This document shows positions 1 through 7,412 of a DNA stretch of 12,010 bases, piece by piece (the stretch's first letter is position 1; every line of letters starts with the position of its first letter). Where the stretch lies: positions 1-12,010 of the forward strand of contig CAJPKE010000021.1 in assembly GCA_905370345.1 (NCBI GenBank), given 5' to 3'. The notes below the pieces were generated by a model. The model saw only the letters and a list, made by a program, of their open reading frames with translations, ran no database searches and was not told the origin of the DNA. Source of the stretch: Candidatus Saccharibacteria bacterium UBA6209. GTDB taxonomy: Bacteria; Patescibacteriota; Saccharimonadia; Saccharimonadales; Saccharimonadaceae. The position numbers and the translations under genes were made by a program.

Positions 1-1124
1 ATTATATAGAGTGTCAGAGTACAAATTATAGTACAATAGCTGCAGAAAAAATTGCCGGAGAAAATGCTAATGTGAGGCTAAATGGCGCTAATAATATCTT
101 GATTAAAAATAAAGGTCAATTAGGGATTAATTCTATTAGCGATGAGACAAGTGCCAGTAAAATTACTTTTGAAAATGGTGCAATGATTGCTCATGGAATA
201 GATTGTCATGACGACGCCTATTCTCGCCCTGGAGCTGGTCCAGACGTAACGACTGTTCTGTCTGGTGATATTGTACTTAACGGTGATGTTGAATATAAGC
301 TACCGTCGAATATGACAGTAAAGATTACAGGAAAACTTAGCGGCCCTGGTAAGTTCGTTGCTCATAGAGATAATGAAGGTAATGTGTTGGTTGAGTCTTC
401 AAATAATACCAGCGGCACCCCGAATGGTCGGTACGGTAGTACTCATGAGGCTAAATTAATAAAATTAGACGACAACAAACCTAATGATATTCTGATTGCA
501 AAAAGAGGTGAAACAGTTTTACTAAATGGTAGTCGTAAGGAGGTGTGGATTAATGAAGGTGGTACGTTCGGCGGTAACGCTACTACAGAAACTCTTTATG
601 TATTAGGTGTTGTTTCTCCGGGCAACAACTCACCAGGTAAAATTGCTGCATCGGAAACTTTCGCAATGGCTAATATCGGTGTTTATAAGGCGGAAATTCT
701 AGATAAAGATCATTATGACCAGATTGCTATAGAAGCTACTTTACGCTATGGTCTCGACTTAGGCGGCAGTAGATTAGACTTAACATACTTAGAGGGTGGT
801 GTCATTAAGAAGGGCGATACCTTTACGATCATTGATAATAAAACCACTTACCCTATGTCAGGAACGTTTAAGGACTTACCAGAAGGTGCGGAAATAACTG
901 TAGGTGGCGCAATCTTTAAGATTAGTTATGTTGGCGGTGACGGTAATGATGTTGTACTGACGGCACAGAATGACTGGAACGTTCCAAAAGCTTCGAAAGC
1001 TCCAAAAGTTCCAAATACGGGTGGTGAAAAATTGGCTGTTAACTTGATTGGCGCTATAGCTGGAATAGCTTCAGCGGCGGCATTGCTGATTGTAGCAAAG
1101 CGAAAAAGCTTTAATAAAAAATAA
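1..1124 (+). CDS. Sortase-anchored, autotransporter-like surface protein (5' partial)
   Basis: The frame is open from the left edge (first full codon at 3), so the N-terminus and signal peptide lie outside; 373 residues are visible. Most of it is Gly/Asn/Thr-rich with short alternating beta-type stretches, as in beta-helical adhesin passengers. It contains the hallmark turn PGNNSPG (618-638) and a later stretch of the type GDTFTIIDN...SGTFKDLPEGA...GGDGNDVVLT, familiar from autotransporter and filamentous adhesin repeats. The end is a wall-sorting signal: a Lys/Pro/Ala linker, VPNTG (1008-1022) as an LPxTG variant, a hydrophobic segment, and the basic tail KRKSFNKK. The protein should therefore be exported, cleaved between T and G by a sortase and fixed to the envelope, probably for adhesion to a host cell. 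The next gene is a sortase, which supports this. The binding target cannot be told from sequence. Confidence 0.85.
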   Translation, partial: YIECQSTNYSTIAAEKIAGENANVRLNGANNILIKNKGQLGINSISDETSASKITFENGAMIAHGIDCHDDAYSRPGAGPDVTTVLSGDIVLNGDVEYKLPSNMTVKITGKLSGPGKFVAHRDNEGNVLVESSNNTSGTPNGRYGSTHEAKLIKLDDNKPNDILIAKRGETVLLNGSRKEVWINEGGTFGGNATTETLYVLGVVSPGNNSPGKIAASETFAMANIGVYKAEILDKDHYDQIAIEATLRYGLDLGGSRLDLTYLEGGVIKKGDTFTIIDNKTTYPMSGTFKDLPEGAEITVGGAIFKISYVGGDGNDVVLTAQNDWNVPKASKAPKVPNTGGEKLAVNLIGAIAGIASAAALLIVAKRKSFNKK

Positions 1125-1147
1125 AATAAACCAAAATTAAAAGCGGG

Positions 1148-1187
1148 ACAGACGCGTCGTAAGCAGTTTGATGCAGGGCGTGTCTGT
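1148..1187 (+). other. Imperfect stem-loop between surface protein and sortase genes
   Basis: ACAGACGCG (1148-1156) can pair with CGTGTCTGT (1179-1187) with a single G-U wobble, and flanking G-U and C-G pairs could extend the stem. The loop is about 20 nt and there is only a short T run after the stem, so it is a poor intrinsic terminator. It may mark an mRNA 3' end or processing site. It also encloses the first candidate ATG of the sortase (1171), so it could limit use of that start. Confidence 0.35.
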
Positions 1188-2217
1188 TTACCGCAGTAAA
1201 AAACAGACAATGATACAAAGAGAACGAAAAATTAATCGCAGTTTGCAGACGCCATTAAGAGCGAGGGGGCGAGTGACTATACCTCGGCGTGGATTGGCAA
1301 GTAATGTTGTCGCTAATACTGTCAGTAATGTGAATACGAAGAACATTGTTGACGTTGTGCGCCCTTCCGCACCAGCCAAGGTGAGGCCGACCCAGCAATA
1401 TGCGAAAAAACCAATAAATCATGCACGAATTAATAAAAGATTAGCTCGTTCGGCTCGTTTGTTAGTTATTTGTAAAAGATCAACAACTAATGGTTGCCGT
1501 GACGGTAAAAAAAGGCACGCCAAGCGATATTTACAAAATATTTTAGGTAGCAACTTTCGTAAAAAAGTACCTAGTTTTGCGGCTTCTGCTCTTTTGATAA
1601 TCTCGATATATTCGTTTGCTGACTCCTGGCTGCTTAATAATCGAATAAAAAACGCTGTAAATGCGACGCCGGTAGCTGCACGTAGCGATAATCTGGATGA
1701 TCGAAAAAATAGTGAAGGCAAAGACGAGACCAAAGTGTCTGATGATGCTATTGCCAAATATAAGGTTGCTGCAGATTTGCCGCGAGTCATTACCATTGAG
1801 AAGTTGGGGGTTAAGGCTAGGGTTTTGCAGATGAACGTCAATTCGGATGGCTCAATGCAGTCTCCTATAAATATTTTTGATGCAGGATGGTACACTGGTA
1901 GCGTTAAGCCAGGTCAGTTAGGCGCATCAATAATTATTGGGCATGCGTCCGGTACAACTTTGGGCGGAGTTTTTAATAAGCTAGAGACTTTGAATGCCGG
2001 TGATACGATTAGTGTCGAGCGTGGCGACGGTAAAATACTGCGCTATCAGGTAATAAAAAAACAAACAGTTAAATTATCCGATGTGGATATGAATAGTTTT
2101 ATTCGGCCAGCTGATGGTGTATCTGAGGGTTTGAATTTGATGACATGTGCAGGAGAATGGATAAAAAATTCTCAAACTCGTAATAGCCGAGTAATGATAT
2201 TTACTAAGCGGATTTAA
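1171..2217 (+). CDS. Sortase with long basic N-terminal region
   Basis: This is a transpeptidase that would cleave LPxTG-like signals, such as VPNTG of the preceding gene, and attach the protein to the envelope. With ATG 1171 it has 348 residues. Residues 1-132 are strikingly basic (runs of Arg/Lys) and predicted to be cytoplasmic. One membrane helix lies at about 134-152, then an acidic linker, then the sortase beta-barrel at about 204-348. Catalytic residues are visible: H258 in IIIGHASG, C326 in LMTCAGEW and R340 in NSRVMIFT. The barrel resembles the class E/F-type sortases of Actinobacteria and CPR. The class is not certain. No Shine-Dalgarno is seen before any start; TTG 1168 and ATG 1210 (335 aa) are alternatives. 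The basic N-terminal extension is much longer than in classical sortases and its role is unknown. Confidence 0.88.
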   Translation: MQGVSVYRSKKQTMIQRERKINRSLQTPLRARGRVTIPRRGLASNVVANTVSNVNTKNIVDVVRPSAPAKVRPTQQYAKKPINHARINKRLARSARLLVICKRSTTNGCRDGKKRHAKRYLQNILGSNFRKKVPSFAASALLIISIYSFADSWLLNNRIKNAVNATPVAARSDNLDDRKNSEGKDETKVSDDAIAKYKVAADLPRVITIEKLGVKARVLQMNVNSDGSMQSPINIFDAGWYTGSVKPGQLGASIIIGHASGTTLGGVFNKLETLNAGDTISVERGDGKILRYQVIKKQTVKLSDVDMNSFIRPADGVSEGLNLMTCAGEWIKNSQTRNSRVMIFTKRI

Positions 2218-2226
2218 GCTGTCTGA

Positions 2227-2235
2227 TGTTATAAT
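2227..2235 (+). promoter_or_regulatory. Extended -10 promoter, leaderless start of APH-like gene
   Basis: TGTTATAAT (2227-2235) is a perfect extended -10 element (TGN plus TATAAT). Only 6 nt separate the box from the ATG at 2242, so transcription should begin at or within a base or two of the start codon, giving a leaderless mRNA. No -35 hexamer is seen at the usual distance and no Shine-Dalgarno precedes the ATG, which fits. Confidence 0.75.
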
Positions 2236-2241
2236 TTATGT

Positions 2242-3252
2242 ATGGAAATATTGTCAGATCGCGATAAATTATTAACCGACAGAGCCTTGCGGTGTGCGGC
2301 GACGGAGCTAAACGTTGATTTATCTGAATTACGGATTACATCAGTAAGTGGCGGCTTCTCGCTTAATCGTCGAGCGTTAGTGTCGTCTGGTGGTCGAACG
2401 ATTTTTGTTAAAGAAGTTGATGCTAATTTATTGTCGGATGAGGGCGAGCGGGAATTAGGCTGGCTAAAAAAAGATTATGCAGTAACGCGTTTGCTACAGA
2501 AAACTTATCCGCAATATGTTGCTGATTGGACTGAATTGTCTGATGATGGTCACGTGCTGATGACAAGCAGTTACGCTTCGTCAGATGGGTGGTTGTGGCA
2601 ACCTCCGACGGATAACTCTGTCGCGGAACGTTATATTTCGACGGTGATAACCGCGGTTCGAGAGTTGGAAAAAATAAAATTGCCGCAGGAGTTGATTGAA
2701 GAATTGCAACTACAACCGTTTGCGGCGGAAAAGCTTGGCTTAGATGATGGAATTGATCAGATTATTGCTGACGCTGATATTCGTCGTCGGTTGATTGATA
2801 ATTATCAAAAACTATTGCCAAATCAGTTGGAGATTAATCAGCGGCGTTGTCAGGCTATAATTGAGCTGTTAGAAAAGCGCGATGAGTTGATTGATATTTC
2901 GGTGCGCGCTAAAGAATTTGCCAAGCAGACGGAAGATTGCTTTAATCATTCGGATGTTCGTAGTGATAATTTGGCATTTAATCCGCAAACTGGCGAGTTG
3001 AAGTTGGTTGACTGGAACTGGGTTTCTTATGCACCCCAGGGATCTGGTGCGACAGAATTTCTGGTTGATATGGCGCGCCATGGTCATGACGTAACGCCGT
3101 GGCTAGGTGAGTTGAACGTGGAAATGCTGGCGTCATTTGTCGGATTTTTCCTTACACGTAGCCTCAAGCCACCACTCAAGCCGGGTGATAATCTTCGTCA
3201 AATGCAGGCGTTATCAGCGGCTGTTGCTTATGATTTACTGGAGCGTATGTGA
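2242..3252 (+). CDS. APH/choline-kinase-fold phosphotransferase
   Basis: A 336-residue protein of the aminoglycoside phosphotransferase/choline kinase superfamily, which moves the ATP gamma-phosphate to a hydroxyl of a small molecule. Visible features are a Gly loop in SVSGGFSLNRRAL (about 35-46), a likely ATP lysine K57 in IFVKEV, the catalytic-loop motif H236-S-D238...N243, and the metal-binding Asp D257 in LVDWNW, which stands where kinases have DFG. The start is set by the -10 box 6 nt upstream. The last ATG codon overlaps the GTG start of the next gene, so the two are translationally coupled. The substrate is unknown: antibiotic, sugar or amino-alcohol are all possible, and proof of resistance would need activity data. 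The fold is firm; the function is not. Confidence 0.8.
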   Translation: MEILSDRDKLLTDRALRCAATELNVDLSELRITSVSGGFSLNRRALVSSGGRTIFVKEVDANLLSDEGERELGWLKKDYAVTRLLQKTYPQYVADWTELSDDGHVLMTSSYASSDGWLWQPPTDNSVAERYISTVITAVRELEKIKLPQELIEELQLQPFAAEKLGLDDGIDQIIADADIRRRLIDNYQKLLPNQLEINQRRCQAIIELLEKRDELIDISVRAKEFAKQTEDCFNHSDVRSDNLAFNPQTGELKLVDWNWVSYAPQGSGATEFLVDMARHGHDVTPWLGELNVEMLASFVGFFLTRSLKPPLKPGDNLRQMQALSAAVAYDLLERM

Positions 3253-3788
3253 CGGTCTCTCATCCGCTAATCATTCTCCGCGGTAATTCTGGTTGCGGCA
3301 AAACTAGCACGGCGCGCTTACTCCAGCGTCAACTAGGCTACGGCACGATGTTGGTGTCACAGGATGTGGTGCGCCGGGAAATGCTGCGCGTGAAAGATAG
3401 CGAAAACAATCCGGCGATTCAGTTGATTTACGATCTATGCATGTATGGCAATAACGTTGGTTATACGGTGATTTTGGAGGGTATTTTGAGTAATAAAAAA
3501 TACGGCGCGATGCTGCGCCGGCTGCTGGATGATTTTCAGGGTGAAAAACTGATTTATTATTTTGACGTATCGTTTGAGGAAACGGTGCGCCGCCATGCTA
3601 CCAAGCCAAACGCTCATGAATTTGGCGAATCAGAAATGCGCCAGTGGTGGAAAGATCAAGATGTTTTGAATGTACCAGGCGAGCAGCGAATCGGTGAACA
3701 GCTGTCTCAGACAGAAATTGTCGATCTGATTCATCGCGACGTTTTGGTATTATCAGAGGAAGCAAATACTTCCGCATCTCGTATGTAA
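3249..3788 (+). CDS. P-loop kinase (AAA_33/zeta-toxin-like small kinase)
   Basis: A 179-residue P-loop NTPase. Walker A is GNSGCGKTS (12-20, K18). It is followed by a strand ending in SQD (D39), which is the position of the substrate-binding Asp in small-molecule kinases of this group, and by an EGIL segment (77-80). The later WWKDQDVLNVPGE (133-145) resembles the lid/substrate region of small kinases annotated as AAA_33, uridine-kinase-like or zeta-toxin-like. The GTG start overlaps the stop of the preceding gene (GTGA), so the two kinases are coupled and may act on related substrates. There is no antitoxin-like partner, which argues against a toxin-antitoxin role. The exact substrate is unknown. 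Confidence 0.72.
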   Translation: MTVSHPLIILRGNSGCGKTSTARLLQRQLGYGTMLVSQDVVRREMLRVKDSENNPAIQLIYDLCMYGNNVGYTVILEGILSNKKYGAMLRRLLDDFQGEKLIYYFDVSFEETVRRHATKPNAHEFGESEMRQWWKDQDVLNVPGEQRIGEQLSQTEIVDLIHRDVLVLSEEANTSASRM

Positions 3789-3807
3789 ATAATACAATGT
3801 ACTTTCA

Positions 3808-3837
3808 TTGACAGACGCTATATATCGCGTGTATATT
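3808..3837 (+). promoter_or_regulatory. nrdDG operon promoter (-35/-10)
   Basis: A consensus -35 TTGACA (3808-3813) and a -10 TATATT (3832-3837) are separated by 18 bp. Transcription would start near 3844, leaving a leader of about 100 nt before the nrdD ATG. No known riboswitch was recognised in that leader. Confidence 0.72.
3815..3830 (+). promoter_or_regulatory. NrdR box 1
   Basis: ACGCTATATATCGCGT is a near-palindrome matching the known NrdR consensus (about ACACTATATATAGTGT) at 13 of 16 positions. It fills the spacer between the -35 and -10 of the nrd promoter. NrdR is the ATP-cone repressor of ribonucleotide reductase genes across bacteria, so binding here would block RNA polymerase. 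Confidence 0.85.
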
Positions 3838-3846
3838 CAATATTAA

Positions 3847-3862
3847 GCACTACATATGGTGT
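3847..3862 (+). promoter_or_regulatory. NrdR box 2
   Basis: GCACTACATATGGTGT matches the NrdR consensus at 13 of 16 positions. It starts exactly 32 bp after box 1 (16-bp spacer), which is about three helical turns and the standard tandem spacing for NrdR operators. It lies just past the predicted transcription start. Confidence 0.85.
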
Positions 3863-3947
3863 TTTAGAAAATAAATAACGTTTTTTGCAACATGTACCCG
3901 CTGGAGAGGTTGGGCTAGTTTGCTATTTTTATAAACAAGGAGGGGGA

Positions 3948-6074
3948 ATGCATAAATCAATTAAAAAACGCGATGGTCGAACTGCTAAATTTGATCGGAA
4001 AAAAATTGAAAAAGCAATTGAAAAAGCAGGACTGGAAACTGGTGAATTTGACGCCGCTCAAGCAGTTGAATTGACCGACAAGGTTTTGGGTGTTTTGGAA
4101 ACTCGTAACCAAAAGCGTCTACCAAGCGTTGAAGATATTCAGGATATTGTTGAGGATGCGTTGATTGATTCTAAGTTTAAGAAGACTGCAAAGGCGTACA
4201 TTATTTACCGCGATCAGCATAAAAAATTGCGCGAAATTACTTCTAATGCACACGTTGATTTGATTGATAAATATCTGAAAAATTTGGACTGGAAAGTTAA
4301 TGAAAACTCTAATATGGGCTACAGTCTTCAGGGTTTGAATAACTATGTTTCAGCGGAAATTACGAAGACTTACTGGCTGGATAAAATTTATACATCGAAG
4401 ATTGGGCAAGCTCATAAAGAAGGCGACTTGCACATTCACGACCTTAACTTGCTAAGCGTTTATTGTGTCGGCTGGGATTTGACTGACTTGTTACAAGAAG
4501 GATTTACTGGTGTGGCTGGTAAGGTTGCCTCTAAGCCAGCTAAGCATTTCCGATCAGCGCTTGGTCAAGTTGTAAACTTCTTTTACACATTACAGGGCGA
4601 AGCGGCTGGTGCGCAGGCTTTTTCTGATTTTGACACGCTATTAGCGCCGTTTATTCGTGCCGACAAATTGAGCTATAAAGAAGTAAAACAGGCTATTCAA
4701 GAATTTGTCTTTAATGTCAATGTGCCGACTCGTGTTGGTTTCCAGACACCGTTTACCAACATTACGCTTGATCTTGAATGTCCAAAACACATGGCAGATA
4801 ATCCAGTGATTATTGGTGGCGAAATGCAGGACACGACATATGGCGAATATCAAGAAGAAATGAATATGCTGAATAAGGCGCTGTTGGAAGTTCTTTCTGA
4901 GGGCGACGCTAATGGTCGCGTGTTTACCTTCCCAATCCCAACGGTTAATATCACCAAGGACTTCAATTGGGACAATCCTGTGATTGAAAGTTTGTGGGAA
5001 GCCAGCGCTAAATACGGCATTCCGTATTTCTCAAACTTCATTAATTCCGACATGGATCCAGAAGATGCGCGCTCGATGTGCTGTCGATTGCGTATTGATA
5101 ATCGTCAATTGGAATATCGTGGCGGCGGTTTGTTCGGTTCAAATCCAATGACCGGTTCGGTCGGTGTGGTAACGATAAACTTGCCACGACTGGCGCTAAA
5201 ATCTAAGAACGAAAAAGAATTCTTTAAGGGATTGGCTGAACTTATGGATATGGCAAAGGACAGCCTGGAAACCAAGCGTAAAGTTTTGGAGCGATTGACC
5301 GACGCTAATTTGTATCCGTACACCAAGTTTTATTTGCGAAACATTAAACAACGCTTCAATCAATATTGGAAAAACCATTTTTCAACTATCGGTTTGATCG
5401 GCACGAACGAGGCGGCGCTTAATTTGCTGGGCGTTGATATTGGCACGGAAAAAGGTAAGGCTTTTGCTGAGAAGACGCTTGATTTTATGCGCGATCGTTT
5501 GGTGGAATATCAGAAGGAAACTGGCAATAATTACAATCTTGAAGCAACGCCAGCTGAAGGCACGACGTATCGATTGGCGCAGCTTGATAAAGCCAGCTTT
5601 CCAGATCGAGCGCATTTTGCTAATGGAATTGGCGCGGAAGTTAAATGTCCGTTCTATACCAACTCTAGCCACTTGCCAGTTAATTACACGGACGATTTGT
5701 TTGAATTGATGGATCTTCAGGACAATTTGCAAACCAAGTACACGGGCGGCACGGTGATTCACTTCTTCTTAGGTGAGCGCATGGACGATCCGCAAACTTT
5801 GAAAAAATTGGTGAAAACGATTTGTGAAAATTACAAATTGCCATACTTCACGTTCAGTCCAAGCTTCTCAATTTGTAAGAATCACGGCTATATTGTTGGT
5901 GAGCATTCAGAATGTCCAAAGTGTGGTGAAGCGACTGAAGTTTACTCACGTGTGGTTGGTTTCTTGCGTCCAGTTTCTCAATGGAATAAGGGTAAGCAAG
6001 CGGAATTTGAAATGAGGGAACATTATGACGATGCCGCCGAACACCAGCGACTTAGCGCCATCGCGGCAGCTTAA
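3948..6074 (+). CDS. nrdD: Anaerobic (class III) ribonucleoside-triphosphate reductase
   Basis: This enzyme reduces ribonucleoside triphosphates to deoxy forms using a glycyl radical and works only without oxygen. ATG 3948 is chosen because AAGGAGGGGG sits just upstream (3937-3946); the longer TTG frame from 3885 adds unrelated residues and overlaps no RBS. The 708 residues comprise an ATP-cone (about 1-95, KRDGRTAKFDRKKI, allosteric and also the NrdR-type nucleotide fold), then the NrdD barrel with DLHIHD (160-165), a likely thiyl Cys C173 in VYCVGWDL, and C378/C379 in MCCRL, where formate-using enzymes carry their second Cys. YNLEATPAEG follows at 529-538. A zinc site is seen at C643-x2-H/C656-x2-C659. 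The glycyl radical residue is G671 in RVVGFLRP. All key elements are intact. It is the first gene of an overlapping operon and under predicted NrdR control. Confidence 0.97.
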   Translation: MHKSIKKRDGRTAKFDRKKIEKAIEKAGLETGEFDAAQAVELTDKVLGVLETRNQKRLPSVEDIQDIVEDALIDSKFKKTAKAYIIYRDQHKKLREITSNAHVDLIDKYLKNLDWKVNENSNMGYSLQGLNNYVSAEITKTYWLDKIYTSKIGQAHKEGDLHIHDLNLLSVYCVGWDLTDLLQEGFTGVAGKVASKPAKHFRSALGQVVNFFYTLQGEAAGAQAFSDFDTLLAPFIRADKLSYKEVKQAIQEFVFNVNVPTRVGFQTPFTNITLDLECPKHMADNPVIIGGEMQDTTYGEYQEEMNMLNKALLEVLSEGDANGRVFTFPIPTVNITKDFNWDNPVIESLWEASAKYGIPYFSNFINSDMDPEDARSMCCRLRIDNRQLEYRGGGLFGSNPMTGSVGVVTINLPRLALKSKNEKEFFKGLAELMDMAKDSLETKRKVLERLTDANLYPYTKFYLRNIKQRFNQYWKNHFSTIGLIGTNEAALNLLGVDIGTEKGKAFAEKTLDFMRDRLVEYQKETGNNYNLEATPAEGTTYRLAQLDKASFPDRAHFANGIGAEVKCPFYTNSSHLPVNYTDDLFELMDLQDNLQTKYTGGTVIHFFLGERMDDPQTLKKLVKTICENYKLPYFTFSPSFSICKNHGYIVGEHSECPKCGEATEVYSRVVGFLRPVSQWNKGKQAEFEMREHYDDAAEHQRLSAIAAA

Positions 6075-6765
6075 GGTGTCAATTGGTGGAATTCAGAAGC
6101 TGTCGCTCGTGGATTATCCAGGGCACGTGGCGGCAGCTCTGTTTCTCTCTGGTTGCAATATGCGGTGTGGTTATTGCCATAATCCTGAATTGGTATTGCC
6201 TGAACGGTTAGCGCCGAGTATTCCAGTTGATGAAGTGATGATATTTCTAAAATCGCGAGTTGGTCGACTGGACGGCGTGGTGATTTCTGGCGGTGAACCA
6301 ACGGTAAATGAAGATTTGCCGGAGTTATGTCAGATGATTAAGAAACTTGGTTTTGATATTAAGCTGGATACCAACGGCACGCATCCAGATATAGTTCGCG
6401 GAATGGTTGAAGAAGGGTTGATTGACTTTATTGCGATGGATGTAAAAGGTCCGCTGGAAAAATATGTTGAAATTGCGGCGCGACCAATTGATTTGGAAGC
6501 GATCAAGGAGAATGTTCGGTTGATGATTGATTCGGGAATTGATCACGAATTCCGTACGACGATTGTCCGCGAGCAATTAGAAGTTAGCGATTTTGAGAAG
6601 ATTGGTGAGCTAGTTAAGGGCGCGAAGAGATTTGCTTTGCAGCATTTTCGCACTGGCACGACAATTAGTCCAAAGTTTGCGAATTACCACACTTTTACCG
6701 ACGAAGAATTTAGAGAAGCTCAAAAAATAATGGAAAGGTACGTTGGAGAATGCGTGATTCATTAG
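6025..6765 (+). CDS. nrdG: Anaerobic ribonucleotide reductase activating protein (radical SAM)
   Basis: A radical SAM activase that uses a [4Fe-4S] cluster and S-adenosylmethionine to generate the glycyl radical on NrdD. It has 246 residues, with the cluster motif C44-x3-C48-x2-C51 (CNMRCGYC), preceded by the family-typical GGIQKLSLVDYPG (21-33). SGGEP (88-92) is the SAM-binding motif, and KLDTNG follows. The ATG at 6025 has GAGGGA at 6014-6019, 5 nt upstream, and overlaps nrdD by 50 nt. GTG 6076 would give the more usual short N-terminus (VSIGGIQK) but has no RBS, so the first 17 residues are the only doubtful part. Translational coupling to nrdD fits the need for matched levels. The extended C-terminal part (HFRTGTTISPKF) is like PflA-type NrdG variants. 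Confidence 0.94.
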   Translation: MTMPPNTSDLAPSRQLKVSIGGIQKLSLVDYPGHVAAALFLSGCNMRCGYCHNPELVLPERLAPSIPVDEVMIFLKSRVGRLDGVVISGGEPTVNEDLPELCQMIKKLGFDIKLDTNGTHPDIVRGMVEEGLIDFIAMDVKGPLEKYVEIAARPIDLEAIKENVRLMIDSGIDHEFRTTIVREQLEVSDFEKIGELVKGAKRFALQHFRTGTTISPKFANYHTFTDEEFREAQKIMERYVGECVIH

Positions 6766-7412
6766 AGGTTGAAATTGTGCGCGTCCGTCAGGAAAATCCT
6801 GAGGTGAAGACGTTATATTTTGCGCGACCGTTCGACTTTACCGCCGGACAATATATTACAGTTTTTATTGATGGTAGTAGCGTGCGTGAAGGGAAGGCTT
6901 ATAGCATCTCTTCTGTTCCTGATGATGAGCTAATGTCGATTACCGTGAAGAACGTTGGTGGTGAATTTTCTAGCTATTTATGTTCGCGGAACGTTGGCGA
7001 TAAATTACAAATTAGCCACGCTTATGGCGATTTTAATCCACAAACAGAAAGTCCTTTGGTTGGAATTGCTGCGGGCTGCGGACTTAGTCCAATTTGGAGT
7101 GTTATGGCAAGTTCTAGTCAGCCGACGTTTTTATATTTTAGCCAAAAATCGCCAGAATATATGGTTTTTGAAAATGAGCTAGCGGCGTCAAATATTAAAG
7201 TGAAGAAGTTCAGTACTCGCCAGCAAATTGAAGAAAAAGATGGTTGGTTTAACGGTCGATTTAATGTGGAAAAAATTGTTCATGAAACGCCAGAAGATGC
7301 GCATTTTTTGGTCTGTGGAAGTCTGCTGTTTGTTAGAGATGTTTGGCAAAAATTATCCGCCGCCGGCGTAAGTGAATTGAAAATTTCAACGGAGACTTTT
7401 TTTGAGCAATGA
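6750..7412 (+). CDS. FAD/NAD(P)H-dependent oxidoreductase (ferredoxin-reductase-like)
   Basis: A 220-residue minimal reductase of the ferredoxin-NADP reductase superfamily. The FAD domain shows the KAYSISS motif (49-55; the usual Arg is Lys) and GEFSSYL (71-77). The NAD(P) domain shows GIAAGCGLSP (105-114), VCGS (188-191) and the aromatic end TETFF (214-218) near the flavin. There is no fused [2Fe-2S] domain, so it needs a separate acceptor. It overlaps nrdG by 16 nt and the next gene by 4 nt (ATGA). From this position I infer that it supplies electrons for NrdG cluster reduction or for NrdD turnover, as flavodoxin/ferredoxin reductases do in E. coli. This has not been shown for this family member. 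A flavohemoprotein or other reductase role is possible. Confidence 0.85.
   Translation: MRDSLEVEIVRVRQENPEVKTLYFARPFDFTAGQYITVFIDGSSVREGKAYSISSVPDDELMSITVKNVGGEFSSYLCSRNVGDKLQISHAYGDFNPQTESPLVGIAAGCGLSPIWSVMASSSQPTFLYFSQKSPEYMVFENELAASNIKVKKFSTRQQIEEKDGWFNGRFNVEKIVHETPEDAHFLVCGSLLFVRDVWQKLSAAGVSELKISTETFFEQ

Noticed and set aside
1148..1187. Hairpin as an intrinsic terminator of the surface protein gene
   Set aside because: The loop is too large and only three T follow the stem, so it is kept only as a possible RNA structure.
3249..3788. Zeta-type toxin of a toxin-antitoxin pair
   Set aside because: Its partner is an APH-fold kinase of 336 aa, not a small antitoxin, so only a general kinase call is supported.
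3885..3947. In-frame TTG extension upstream of nrdD
   Set aside because: The extra residues do not resemble the ATP-cone start, while ATG 3948 has a strong AAGGAGG 4 nt upstream, and the extension lies in the operon leader.
3863..3947. Riboswitch in the nrdD leader
   Set aside because: The leader is only about 100 nt and no conserved riboswitch core or stable stem was seen; the two NrdR boxes explain the regulation.
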